A DNA stretch of 64,000 nucleotides from JAUVPB01 sp965223695. Its GTDB lineage: Bacteria > Actinomycetota > Thermoleophilia > Gaiellales > Gaiellaceae. Within the stretch, counting starts at the first letter, position 1. Each line of letters begins with the position of its first letter. Positions 1-8,313 of the stretch are shown here, in pieces. Below the pieces are notes generated by a model. The model did not search any database and was not told the DNA's origin. It worked only from the letters and a program-made list of their open reading frames with translations. The translations under genes were made by a program, and so were the position numbers. The stretch covers positions 1 through 64,000 of the forward strand of contig CBDCXJ010000021.1 of the NCBI GenBank assembly GCA_965223695.1, written 5' to 3'.

Positions 1-22
1 AGGCGCTACAATCGACAGCCGC

Positions 23-95
23 GGGGCCATAGCTCAGCTGGGAGAGCGTCTGGCTGGCAGCCAGAAGGTCACGGGTTCGAGTCCCGTTGGCTCCA
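23..95 (+). tRNA. tRNA-Ala (anticodon GGC)
   Basis: A full cloverleaf can be drawn. The 7-bp acceptor stem contains the G3-U70 pair that identifies alanine tRNAs. The anticodon loop CTGGCAG carries GGC at its centre, the T arm is ACGGG-TTCGAGT-CCCGT, and the discriminator base is A at 95. The 3' CCA is not encoded and must be added after transcription. It lies just upstream of the PH-like gene on the same strand. Confidence 0.97.
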
Positions 96-143
96 CTGCC
101 GTCGCCACCGGGTGACACCGGCGCACCTGCGCCACGACAAGTC

Positions 144-417
144 ATGGTACTTCGCGCGCTCCGTAGGAAACCCCCGCTGCCGCCTGAGCTCAAGGAGCTC
201 CGCGCGAGGCTCAAGCGCGCAAAAAAAAGGAGCTGTCGGCCGGTCAGAAAGAGCATGCGCACCGGGTAAAAGGCGTGCGCAAGGACCTGCGGGAAGCCGA
301 GGGTGAGCACGAGCGCGCAGTGCGCAGGCCGAGCTCGATCGCAGGCGCAAAGAGCGCGCGCAGCGGATCGAGCACGCCCAGAAGCGCTACGACTGGATTC
401 GGGCCACGCTCGCTCCG
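144..417 (+). pseudogene. Disrupted 5' part of the PH-like/coiled-coil gene
   Basis: Three overlapping frames read as one Lys/Arg/Glu-rich coiled coil that runs into the next gene. From an ATG at 144 the protein begins MVLRALRRKPPLPPELKELR. At a run of eight A (221-228) the sensible reading moves by -1 and continues ELSAGQKEHAHRV. Near 320-328 it moves by -1 again and continues AELDRRRKERAQRIEHAQ, in frame with the ATG at 418. An unbroken gene would span 144-1635, about 497 codons. The A run followed by G resembles a -1 slippery site, and the second break lies in the inverted repeat gcgca-g-tgcgc. Both fit single missing bases as well. Whether this is real decay, recoding or sequence error cannot be decided here. 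Confidence 0.6.
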
Positions 418-1635
418 ATGGAGATCGCTCGATTCGGGAAGTCGGTGCTGTACGAGGACCGCGTAGTGACGAAGCAGGGCGAAGCGTTGCTGCAGCGTGG
501 CGTGACCGCTCTCGCTGACACCGCGGCGAAGATTGCGATTTCACGCCCCGGCGCGGTAGCGCGTCTGGCTGCGAGCGGCGCCGTCAATGGCCGCGCGTTC
601 CGCTCAGCACAGGGGTACGACGCGCGACGGTTCTACCTGCTGGTCGAGGCGCCGGAGCTCGTTGCCCTGCTTCCGTGCCGAGCCGGTGATGAGCAGGCTG
701 CGAAGGACTTCGCGGCCCGCGTCAACGTCGCGGCGCTCAACGCGCGTCGGATCGAGCGCGAGCGTGAGGAGACGCTCGGCGATGCCCAGCACGAGCTCGA
801 CGCCGCCGAGTCGCAGCAGATCGACGTGGCGCGGGGGCGGCTCGAAGACGCCGAGGCTGACACGGGTCCCGTCGAGACTCTGCGCGAAACTGTCGGCGCC
901 CTGTCGACCGAATATGACGAGGCCTACGAGGTTGAAGAGGCCCAGTTTGCCGAGCTCCGCCGCGTCGAGGCAGAGCGGCGGGCCGAGGAGAAGCGCGTCG
1001 CCGAAGAGCGCCGCGCCGAGGAGAAACGTGTCGAGGCGGAGCGGCGCGCCGAGGAGGAGCGCCTGCGCGCCGAGGCGGAGCGCGCTGTCGAGGGAGAGTC
1101 GCCTGACGGCGAAGAGAAGGCCGTGGTCGCGGCGGCCTCGGAGTCAGAGGCGGACATCGACGCAGAGGCGGGCATCGACGCAGACGTGGGCGGCGAGCCG
1201 GATGAGCTCGTTGAGCCTGAGGCGCCTGCCGAGACCGAGCCCGAGTCGGACGAAGCAGCGGAACCGCCCGCCGAAATATCCCGAGAGACGGTCGTGATCA
1301 TGGAAACAGTGGCTACGAACGTTGAGGGCGGCAGCGATCCGCCGACGATCACGTACGGTGAGGCGGCGGGCGCGACCGGGGACGCCGGTCCGTCGGCCGA
1401 CGCTTCGGACGTCGAGGCAGACGCCCCGAGGCCCGAGGTCGACGCTTCGGACGTCGAGGCCGGGGCTGAGAGGCGCGAGGCAAGCGATCGGGACGCCGAG
1501 ACTCGTGATGCCGGCACCGAGCCCGACGACGCCGGTGGCGAGACCGAGGCCGCCGAGCCGGAGCTTGCCGGTGCCGGTGCGAGGGCCCGGATCGGTGGGC
1601 TCACGCGACGCGTTCTGGCGCGTCGCTCGCGCTAG
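418..1635 (+). CDS. PH-like domain protein with acidic repeat-rich tail
   Basis: Residues 1-100 resemble the short PH-like (DUF4429-type) domain of actinobacterial proteins: a FGKSVLYEDRVVTKQG strand, a GVTAL stretch, then RRFYLLVEAPELV and an FAARVNVAA helix. Residues 105-230 are a charged coiled coil with near-perfect EERRAEEKRVEAERR repeats. The rest is a low-complexity Glu/Ala/Asp tail with the repeated motif DASDVEA, ending in a basic patch (TRRVLARRSR). Function is unknown. The ATG at 418 is the first start in this frame, but the sequence before it is clearly related coding sequence in other frames, so the natural protein is probably longer. No signal peptide or membrane segment is visible. 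Confidence 0.7.
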   Translation: MEIARFGKSVLYEDRVVTKQGEALLQRGVTALADTAAKIAISRPGAVARLAASGAVNGRAFRSAQGYDARRFYLLVEAPELVALLPCRAGDEQAAKDFAARVNVAALNARRIEREREETLGDAQHELDAAESQQIDVARGRLEDAEADTGPVETLRETVGALSTEYDEAYEVEEAQFAELRRVEAERRAEEKRVAEERRAEEKRVEAERRAEEERLRAEAERAVEGESPDGEEKAVVAAASESEADIDAEAGIDADVGGEPDELVEPEAPAETEPESDEAAEPPAEISRETVVIMETVATNVEGGSDPPTITYGEAAGATGDAGPSADASDVEADAPRPEVDASDVEAGAERREASDRDAETRDAGTEPDDAGGETEAAEPELAGAGARARIGGLTRRVLARRSR

Positions 1636-1645
1636 CCCATCGGCG

Positions 1646-2494
1646 CTAGCTCGCGTGGAAGACGGGCCCCATTGCCTTCTCGGCCCACGGCTCGTCTGGC
1701 CAGGGGACTAGGGATGGGTCATCGGCCGCGGTCGTTGGCGTGTATGGCGGCGTCTTCGGCGTCCCATCGGGCAACGTGTCGGGAAAGCCACTCGCGACCG
1801 CCTCTGCAGCCATCCGCCACAGGCGTCGCACCTCACTCTCGACGAGCTCGGCAGCCTCCCGGTATCCGGCGCTTCGACGCGGCAGGTGGCTGAGGTGCAT
1901 AGGCTCGCCCCAGACGACGCAACAGTGCCGCCGGTTCGTCTTGACGCGCCAGCCGAACGAGTCGAGGCCGGCGGGAACAAGCGGCACGCCCTCCTGAATT
2001 GCCAGCATCGTCGCGCCCGGATGGACCCGGCCCGGATAGCCGAACTCCTGCCTCGTTCCCTCGACGAAGACGCCGACGGCATGGCCGTGGGCGAGCAGCC
2101 AGCGGGCCATGCGGATCGACTCGCGATCGCTCTCTCCACGCCGTACGGCAAAGGCACCCGAGTGGCGCAGCAGCTCACCTGCGAGAGGCATGTCGAGCAG
2201 CTCGATCTTCGACATGTAGTAGAGCGCCCGCTTCGAGTGGATGGCGACGAGCGGCGGATCGATCGTTCCGAAGTGGTTCGCGGCCACCACCAGGCCGCCC
2301 TCGGCAGGCATTCGGTCGTTGCCGTAGCCAACCGTCGGGGCGATCGTCCTAACTCCGAAATTGACTAGCGGACGAGCGATCTGCCAGTAGCGCTCGGGGT
2401 TCCTGTCCCAGATCCTGTGGAACCTAAGCGTGGTCAGGATCGCGCGCGAGTCGAGCGGCACGGCAGCTGAGTGTAGATGGGCGGTCGCTAGCAT
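1646..2494 (-). CDS. 1-acyl-sn-glycerol-3-phosphate acyltransferase (PlsC family)
   Basis: Transfers an acyl chain to lysophosphatidate, or to a related acceptor, in phospholipid synthesis at the inner face of the membrane. The family block NHFGTIDPP (HX4D, about residue 73) and the phosphate-binding EGTRQ (about residue 143) are both present, with a LVPAG block further on. At 282 aa it is a typical single-domain member. The C-terminal 30 residues are Pro-rich. A GAGAGG-like ribosome site precedes the ATG. The gene diverges from leuS with only 15 bp between the two starts, so their promoters must overlap each other's 5' ends. The exact acceptor cannot be told from sequence. Confidence 0.85.
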   Translation of the reverse strand: MLATAHLHSAAVPLDSRAILTTLRFHRIWDRNPERYWQIARPLVNFGVRTIAPTVGYGNDRMPAEGGLVVAANHFGTIDPPLVAIHSKRALYYMSKIELLDMPLAGELLRHSGAFAVRRGESDRESIRMARWLLAHGHAVGVFVEGTRQEFGYPGRVHPGATMLAIQEGVPLVPAGLDSFGWRVKTNRRHCCVVWGEPMHLSHLPRRSAGYREAAELVESEVRRLWRMAAEAVASGFPDTLPDGTPKTPPYTPTTAADDPSLVPWPDEPWAEKAMGPVFHAS

Positions 2495-2509
2495 TGCCTC
2501 TCGACGAGC

Positions 2510-4978
2510 GTGACGCCCATCCGGCCCTATAACCCCGACGAGATAGAGAGACGCTGGCAGGCCTTATGGGCCGCCGAGAGCGCCTTCAACGTGCCGAACC
2601 CGGGCACGTCCGAGCTCGACGACGACCCGCCGCGAACCTACGTGCTCGAGATGCTGCCCTACCCATCGGGCGAGCTGCACATGGGGCACGTCAAGAACTA
2701 CACGCTCGGTGACGTCCTCGTGCATTTCCGTCGAAGAAACGGCGAGAGCGTGCTGCGTCCGATGGGCTACGACGCCTTCGGCCTGCCCGCCGAGAACGCT
2801 GCGATTCGAGAAGGTGGCCACCCGAAGATGATCACCGAGCGAAACATCGCCGCGATTCGCGAGCAGATGGGCCGTATGGGCTGGGCGATCGACTGGGACC
2901 GGGAGATCTCGAGCCACACGCCCGACTACTACCGCTGGACGCAGTGGCTGTTCCTGAAGTTCCACGAGCGCGGCCTCGCGTACCGCTCCGAGGCGCCCGT
3001 GAACTGGTGTCCCGTGGATCAGACCGTGCTGGCGAACGAGCAGGTGATCGACGGTCGCTGCGATCGCTGCAACGCCGAGGTCGTCCAGAAGGACCTCGAG
3101 CAGTGGTTCTTCAAGATCACCGAGTACGCCGATCGATTGCTCGACGAGATGGACCTGCTCGAGTCGTGGCCCGAGCGCGTCCTGACGATGCAGCGCAACT
3201 GGATCGGACGCTCGCACGGTGCCGAGGTGCGCTTCCGGATCGCCGACGAGGGCATCGACGTCCCCGTATTCACGACGCGTCCGGACACCCTTTTCGGCGC
3301 GACCTTCTTCGTTCTCGCGCCCGAGCACCCGCTTGCCGTCGAGCTCGTCAGTGGCACCGAGCGTGAAAAGGCGGTGCTCGAGTATGTCGAGGAGGCTAAG
3401 ACGACCACGACGATGGAGCGTGCCAGCACCGAGCACGAGAAGTCGGGTGTCGATACGGGTCGGACGATCACGAATCCGGTGAACGGCGAGGAGCTGCCGA
3501 TCTGGGTCGCCGACTACGTCCTAATGGAGTACGGGACCGGCGCGATCATGGCCGTGCCGGGCCACGACGAGCGTGACTTCGAGTTCGCCGAGGCGTTTGG
3601 TCTCGAGATTCGACAGGTCGTGGAGCCGTCCGACGCGTCGCCGGTGGAACTGCCCTTCGTCGACAAGTCGACCGACGCGCGCTCGATCAACTCCGCGCAG
3701 TTCAGCGGCCTGCCGACGCCCGAGGCGATCGACGGCATCATCGCGTGGCTCGAAGAGCGCGAGCTCGGGGAAGGAACGGTGCACTATCGCCTGCGCGATT
3801 GGCTGCTCTCGCGCCAGCGCTACTGGGGTTGCCCGATCCCGATCGTCTTCTGCGACGCCTGCGGGGTGGTGCCCGTCCCGCTCGACGAGCTGCCGGTGCT
3901 CCTGCCGGAGGTGGAGGACTACGTGCCCCGGGGTCGCTCGCCGCTTGCAGCTGCCGAGGACTGGGTGAATACGGCATGCCCGTCGTGCGGCGCCCCGGGC
4001 CGCCGCGAGACGGACACGATGGACACGTTCGTCGACTCGTCCTGGTACTTCCTTCGCTACACGGACGCCCGCTGCGACACGTTGCCTATGCGGCGTGAGA
4101 TCGTTGACTACTGGGCGCCCATCAACCAGTACATCGGCGGCATCGAGCACGCAATCCTCCACCTGATGTACGCGCGCTTCTTCACCAAGGTGATGAACGA
4201 CCTCGACATCGTTGGCTTTCGCGAGCCGTTCCTGCGGCTGTTCACGCAGGGGATGATCTACAACGAGGGCGCGAAGATGTCGAAGTCGAAGGGGAACGTC
4301 GTTGCCCCTGACGAGCTGATCGCCCGCTTTGGTGCCGACGCGCTTCGCCTCTACATCCTGTTCATCGGGCCGGCCGAGGACGACGTGGAGTGGCAGGACA
4401 CCGGCATTGAGGGAACCAGCCGCTTCCTTGGGCGGCTCTGGCGCGTCGTGCACGAGGTCGTCGAGGTCGAGGGCGCCGCCGCCGGTGACACTGGCAACGG
4501 CGCGGCGAGCGCGCTTACCCGAAAGGCGCACGAGACGATCGCCAAGGTGACCGACGACATCGATCGCCGTTTCCAGTTCAACACGCCGGTGGCGGCGGTG
4601 ATGGAGCTCGTCAACGAGATCTCGCGCCATCCCGAGGATCCGGGCCGCCGCATGGGGTGCGAGGCCGCGGTCAGCTTGATTCAGCCCTACGCGCCTCATA
4701 TCGCCGAGGAGCTCTGGGAGCTTCTCGGGCACGAGCGGCTCTGGGAGCAGCCGTGGCCCACAGTCGAGGAAGGCCTGCTCACGCGCGAGACCTTCGAGCT
4801 GGTTGTCCAGGTGAACGGCAAGGTGCGAGATCGGGCGGAGGTCGCCGCCGGCATGGCCGACGAGGAGCTGGTCGCTGCCGCGACGGCGCTGCCCAAGATT
4901 CAAGCTCAACTCGAGGGTCGCGACATCAAGAAGACGATCGTCGTTCCAGACAAGCTCGTCAACCTGGTCGTTGGCTAG
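2510..4978 (+). CDS. leuS: Leucyl-tRNA synthetase
   Basis: Charges tRNA-Leu in the cytoplasm. This is a class I synthetase of 822 aa, normal bacterial length. The HIGH motif appears as HMGH (about residue 58) and the KMSKS loop is exact (KMSKSKGN, about residue 589). A CP1 editing insert with the TTRPDTLFGATF block lies between them, together with zinc-binding style Cys pairs (CDRCN; CPSCG). The C-terminal anticodon-binding part holds VQVNGKVRDR. The start is GTG at 2510; no other start fits the family N-terminus (RPYNPDEIERRWQALW). It is followed directly by a paired-hairpin terminator. No T-box leader is possible in the 15-bp gap to plsC. Confidence 0.98.
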   Translation: MTPIRPYNPDEIERRWQALWAAESAFNVPNPGTSELDDDPPRTYVLEMLPYPSGELHMGHVKNYTLGDVLVHFRRRNGESVLRPMGYDAFGLPAENAAIREGGHPKMITERNIAAIREQMGRMGWAIDWDREISSHTPDYYRWTQWLFLKFHERGLAYRSEAPVNWCPVDQTVLANEQVIDGRCDRCNAEVVQKDLEQWFFKITEYADRLLDEMDLLESWPERVLTMQRNWIGRSHGAEVRFRIADEGIDVPVFTTRPDTLFGATFFVLAPEHPLAVELVSGTEREKAVLEYVEEAKTTTTMERASTEHEKSGVDTGRTITNPVNGEELPIWVADYVLMEYGTGAIMAVPGHDERDFEFAEAFGLEIRQVVEPSDASPVELPFVDKSTDARSINSAQFSGLPTPEAIDGIIAWLEERELGEGTVHYRLRDWLLSRQRYWGCPIPIVFCDACGVVPVPLDELPVLLPEVEDYVPRGRSPLAAAEDWVNTACPSCGAPGRRETDTMDTFVDSSWYFLRYTDARCDTLPMRREIVDYWAPINQYIGGIEHAILHLMYARFFTKVMNDLDIVGFREPFLRLFTQGMIYNEGAKMSKSKGNVVAPDELIARFGADALRLYILFIGPAEDDVEWQDTGIEGTSRFLGRLWRVVHEVVEVEGAAAGDTGNGAASALTRKAHETIAKVTDDIDRRFQFNTPVAAVMELVNEISRHPEDPGRRMGCEAAVSLIQPYAPHIAEELWELLGHERLWEQPWPTVEEGLLTRETFELVVQVNGKVRDRAEVAAGMADEELVAAATALPKIQAQLEGRDIKKTIVVPDKLVNLVVG

Positions 4979-5022
4979 ACGCTTCGCGTCTAGCTTGCGA
5001 GAACGGCGGGAGGCCGTTCTCG
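4976..5022 (+). terminator. Paired-hairpin terminator after leuS
   Basis: The leuS stop codon is part of a 6-bp hairpin (tagacg-cttcg-cgtcta, 4976-4992). Five bases later comes a 9-bp stem, cgagaacgg (4998-5006) with ccgttctcg (5014-5022), around a 7-base loop. There is no T run, so this is not a classical intrinsic terminator. The same layout recurs at two other gene ends in this window (38263 and 57379). Confidence 0.6.
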
Positions 5023-5101
5023 GGCTAGGGGCACGGAAGCACGGCGGGAGGCCGTTCTCGGGCTAGGGGCACGGGCGCGCGGCGGGAGGTCGTCTCGGGC
5101 G
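5004..5101 (+). repeat. 38-bp tandem repeat, three copies
   Basis: A 33-base block is perfectly repeated at 5004-5036 and 5042-5074, and a shortened, mutated copy starts at 5080, giving a 38-bp period. Each unit contains the right half of the terminator stem (cgggaggccgttctcgggc). It fills the gap between leuS and comEA, and no reading frame crosses it sensibly. Confidence 0.75.
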
Positions 5102-5221
5102 AGACCACGTAGGCATGCGGCCGGGCGTTCGGTGGGCTCGCATCTGGCACGCATGGGCGGCACCCTCGTTGCGGCGTGTGCGTTCCCGTGCGTATTCCCG
5201 AGGCACCGTTCGTTCGTGCGC

Positions 5222-5878
5222 ATGCCGACGGTGTCCCGGCGTCAGGCGCTGGCTTACGCGATCGTGGTGCTCGCGTTGCTGGCGCTCGTCGGGCGCTCGC
5301 TCATCGGCGGCGACGGGGACGAACCTGGCGAGGCGCTGGCGACCGATCCTGCGCCGCTTCTCGTCGTCGACGAGCCTGAGAGCGGAGCGGAAGGCGGCGA
5401 CCCGGAGAGCCTCCTTGTGCACGTTGCCGGCGCCGTGCGCGAGCCAGGCGTGTACGAGCTCGGGATCGGGAGCCGCGTGGCCGACGCGGTCGAGCGTGCC
5501 GGTGGGCCGCGGGCGCGCGCGGCGCTCGAGAGCATCAACCTGGCAGCGGAGCTTGTAGACGGGCAGCAAATCGTCGTCCCCGCGCGGCCCAAGCCTGGAG
5601 CCGACGCAGACGCCACGCATCCGGGCGCCGCAAGCGGTGCCGGTGGCGCACCGTCCGGTGCGCCCACGAGCGCGGGTGGCAAGGGCGCACCCATCTCGCT
5701 GAGCTCGGCAAGCGCGGCCGAGCTCGAACAGCTGCCCGGCGTCGGGCCGGTGACGGCGGGGCGGATCATTGCTCACCGAGAGGAGCACGGGCCGTTCCGG
5801 GCGGTCGAGGAGCTCGCGGCCGTCTCTGGAATCGGCTCGGCTCGGATCGAGGCGATCCGAGACCTGGTCACGCCCTGA
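5222..5878 (+). CDS. comEA: ComEA-like DNA-binding competence protein
   Basis: Membrane-anchored receptor that binds double-stranded DNA during uptake. One N-terminal transmembrane segment (about residues 10-30, ALAYAIVVLALLALVG) is followed by an acidic linker. A SLBB domain follows (VHVAGAVREPGVYELGIGSRVADAV...QIVVPARP), then a Gly/Ala/Pro linker, and a C-terminal pair of helix-hairpin-helix motifs (LPGVGPVTAGRIIAHR and VSGIGSARIEAI). I chose ATG 5222 because it places the membrane segment correctly; upstream in-frame starts would only add unrelated Arg/Pro residues. comEC follows in the same reading frame. At 218 aa it is normal for the family. Confidence 0.9.
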   Translation: MPTVSRRQALAYAIVVLALLALVGRSLIGGDGDEPGEALATDPAPLLVVDEPESGAEGGDPESLLVHVAGAVREPGVYELGIGSRVADAVERAGGPRARAALESINLAAELVDGQQIVVPARPKPGADADATHPGAASGAGGAPSGAPTSAGGKGAPISLSSASAAELEQLPGVGPVTAGRIIAHREEHGPFRAVEELAAVSGIGSARIEAIRDLVTP

Positions 5879-6097
5879 GCTCGCATCCCGACGCCGTCAG
5901 CTGCGGAGCGTCCTGGCGGCGGCGGAATACGAGATCTCGGGGCGCGCGCGCCGCTTCAGCTGTCCCACGTCCTGGCCGCGGCGCTCGCGCTTGGCCTCGG
6001 GCTCTCAGTACTCGCGCGAGTCGAGCCCCTCACCGGCGCGCTCAGCGCAGCCATCCTCGTCGCCCTGGCGTGGCGACAGCCCGAGGCACGCACCGTC

Positions 6098-8248
6098 GTG
6101 CTCGCGGTCGCCCTGTTCGTCGTCGGTCTCACCTGGGGCGGCGTGCGGCTGGATTCACTCGATCACAGCGATCTCAGTGCCCGCGTCGGCCACGTCGGGC
6201 AGGTCGTAGCCGAGGTGACTTCACCCGTGAGGACGGGTTCGACGCGTCTACGGATGTTCGTTCGGGTTCGCACGCTCGACGGCAAACCGATCGGCGAGCC
6301 AGCGCAGCTCGAGGCACCACTCTCGCTCGGACGACCGCGACGTGGCGACGTACTCGAGGCGCTCGCCCGACTCACGCTCCCCGAGGGCCCACGCGAAGCG
6401 GACGGCGGGCAGTCGTTCGACGAGGCGGCATACCTCGGCCGGAACGGCATCCAGATCGTGCTCGAGGCGCCCTGGTTCGAGATCGTCGGCACGCGGGGAG
6501 GCGTCGCCGGAACGAGCGATCGCGTGCGCCGCTTTCTGGCGGCGGGCATGGGGGAGGGGATGGGCCCGAAGCAGCGGGCTCTCGTGCGTGGGATCGTGCT
6601 TGGCGAGGACGAGGCGTTGGACGACGAGCTGCTCGAGCGGTTCCGCGACTCCGGGCTCTTTCATCTGCTCGCGGTCTCGGGACAGAATGTCGCCTACGTC
6701 GTCGCCGGGACGCTGTTGCTCGCGTGGGTCGTAGGCGTGCCCAGACTCGCGGGGCAGCTGCTTGCCATCCTCGCGATCCTTGCCTACGTCGGCGCGGTCG
6801 GCTGGCAGCCGTCGGTCGCGCGGGCCGGCGTGGTCGGAACGCTCGCCTGTCTCGCGTGGGTGCTTTCGAGGCCCCGTGACCGCTGGTACTTCCTGATTCT
6901 CGGCGCGATTGTGTTACTGGGCTGGAACCCATACAGCCTGCTCGACCCGGGCTTCCAGCTCTCGTTCGCGGCTGTCAGCGCGATCTTCCTCCTCGTCCCC
7001 GTTCTCGAGCGGACATTGGCGGTCGCACCGTTTCCACGCAAGCTGCTCTCGATCGTGGCGGTCGCAAGCGGCTGCGGGTTCGCGACCGCACCGATCCTCT
7101 GGCTGCAGTTCGGCTCGATCCCCATCTGGTCAGCGATCGCTAACGCACTGGCGGAGCCGGTCGTCGCGCCCCTGCTCGGATTCGGGTTGCTGACCGCGAT
7201 TCTGGCGCAGCCGCTTCCCGATGCGGCAGTTGGGCTCGGCTGGATCAACGGCCATCTCGCCGACTACCTGGCGTGGTGTGCGAACACGATCGGAGCCGCA
7301 CCGTTCGCGCGTGTCGAGTCGGGACGCTGGGCCCTTGTCGTCACGGTGGTGTCGCTGCTTCCGTTCGCCTGGCTCGGGCTCCGCACCAGCGCTCGCCGAC
7401 TCCGGGGCGCCGCGGTGCTCGCCGTAGTCTCAGTGGTCCTCATCAGCGGCTGGGCGTTCGCGCGATCGGGAACAGCGCCACTTCGCCAGCCGCCGAGCGG
7501 CCTTCGCGTCACGGTCTTCGACGTAGGCCAGGGCGACAGCATCCTCGTTCAGGCACCAGGTGCGGGCGTGCTCGTCGACCAAGGAGAGCCGCAGGCCAAC
7601 GTGGCCGGCAGGCTCCGCGCTCTCGGTGTCGAGGAGCTCGACCTGCTCGTGTTCACTCATCCCCAACGCGATCATCTCGGCGGCGCGACGACCGTCCTCG
7701 AGCGGTTCGAGACCAGGGCCGTCCTCGACCCGGCGCTCGATGTCGAATCGCGTGACCACGACGAGGCGCTTGCGCGTGCGGAGGCACAAGGGGTTCCCAT
7801 CGTGGTCGCGCGCACCGGTATGTCGTTCACGGCCGGACGTCTCAAGATCGCGGTGCTCTGGCCCACGGATGCCGGCTCGCCGGCGGATGACCCGAACGAT
7901 CTTTCGGTCGTGCTCCTCGTCACGTATGGCGGAGTCGATGTGCTCCTTACCGGTGATGCCGAGTCGCCGGTTCTCGGCCGGCTCGAGCTGGACGATGTCG
8001 ATGTCCTGAAGGTCTCGCATCACGGATCTGATGACGACGGCCTCGTAGCGCTCCTCGAGCGGATCGCCCCCGAGGTGGCCGTCATCTCGGCTGGCCGGGG
8101 CAACCGCTTCGGTCATCCGCACCCGGACACGCTCGGCGCGCTTGTGGCGAGCGGGGCGGCCGTGTATCGCACCGACCTGGAAGGGGACGTCACGCTCACC
8201 TCCAGCGACGGGCGCGCGCTCACGATCACCACACAACGCAAGCAATGA
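6098..8248 (+). CDS. comEC: ComEC-type DNA uptake channel / MBL-fold protein
   Basis: Forms the membrane channel that passes single-stranded DNA into the cell. It has a multi-helix competence domain (ALVRGIVLGEDEAL...FRDSGLFHLLAVSGQNVAYV) and then a C-terminal metallo-beta-lactamase-like domain with VFDVGQGDSILV, FTHPQRDHLGG and LKVSHHGSDDD. GTG 6098 is the first usable start, but the frame is open back to 5879. That upstream stretch encodes a hydrophobic helix (LSHVLAAALALGLGLSVLAR) like the normal ComEC N-terminus, with only CTG at 5960 as a near-start. The true protein is therefore probably about 45 residues longer, or a start codon has been lost. Confidence 0.9.
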   Translation: MLAVALFVVGLTWGGVRLDSLDHSDLSARVGHVGQVVAEVTSPVRTGSTRLRMFVRVRTLDGKPIGEPAQLEAPLSLGRPRRGDVLEALARLTLPEGPREADGGQSFDEAAYLGRNGIQIVLEAPWFEIVGTRGGVAGTSDRVRRFLAAGMGEGMGPKQRALVRGIVLGEDEALDDELLERFRDSGLFHLLAVSGQNVAYVVAGTLLLAWVVGVPRLAGQLLAILAILAYVGAVGWQPSVARAGVVGTLACLAWVLSRPRDRWYFLILGAIVLLGWNPYSLLDPGFQLSFAAVSAIFLLVPVLERTLAVAPFPRKLLSIVAVASGCGFATAPILWLQFGSIPIWSAIANALAEPVVAPLLGFGLLTAILAQPLPDAAVGLGWINGHLADYLAWCANTIGAAPFARVESGRWALVVTVVSLLPFAWLGLRTSARRLRGAAVLAVVSVVLISGWAFARSGTAPLRQPPSGLRVTVFDVGQGDSILVQAPGAGVLVDQGEPQANVAGRLRALGVEELDLLVFTHPQRDHLGGATTVLERFETRAVLDPALDVESRDHDEALARAEAQGVPIVVARTGMSFTAGRLKIAVLWPTDAGSPADDPNDLSVVLLVTYGGVDVLLTGDAESPVLGRLELDDVDVLKVSHHGSDDDGLVALLERIAPEVAVISAGRGNRFGHPHPDTLGALVASGAAVYRTDLEGDVTLTSSDGRALTITTQRKQ

Positions 8249-8301
8249 GCGCCGGCGCGCGCTCCAGCGGGCCATGCGACGGAATCGGCCATCGAGATGG
8301 T

Positions 8302-8313
8302 TAGGCTTGGCGC
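8302..8313 (+). promoter_or_regulatory. Predicted leaderless promoter -10 for holA
   Basis: TAGGCT at 8302-8307 is followed by exactly 6 bases and then the GTG start of holA, so transcription would begin at the start codon. No ribosome-binding sequence is visible and no clear -35 is seen. The spacing matches several other genes here. Confidence 0.5.

Noticed and set aside
2495..2509. T-box leader for leuS
   Set aside because: Only 15 bases separate leuS from the divergent plsC gene.
3521..4909. Long minus-strand open frame (462 codons) inside leuS
   Set aside because: It mirrors leuS codons; composition is Arg/His/Leu-rich with no family motif, a usual effect in GC-rich DNA.
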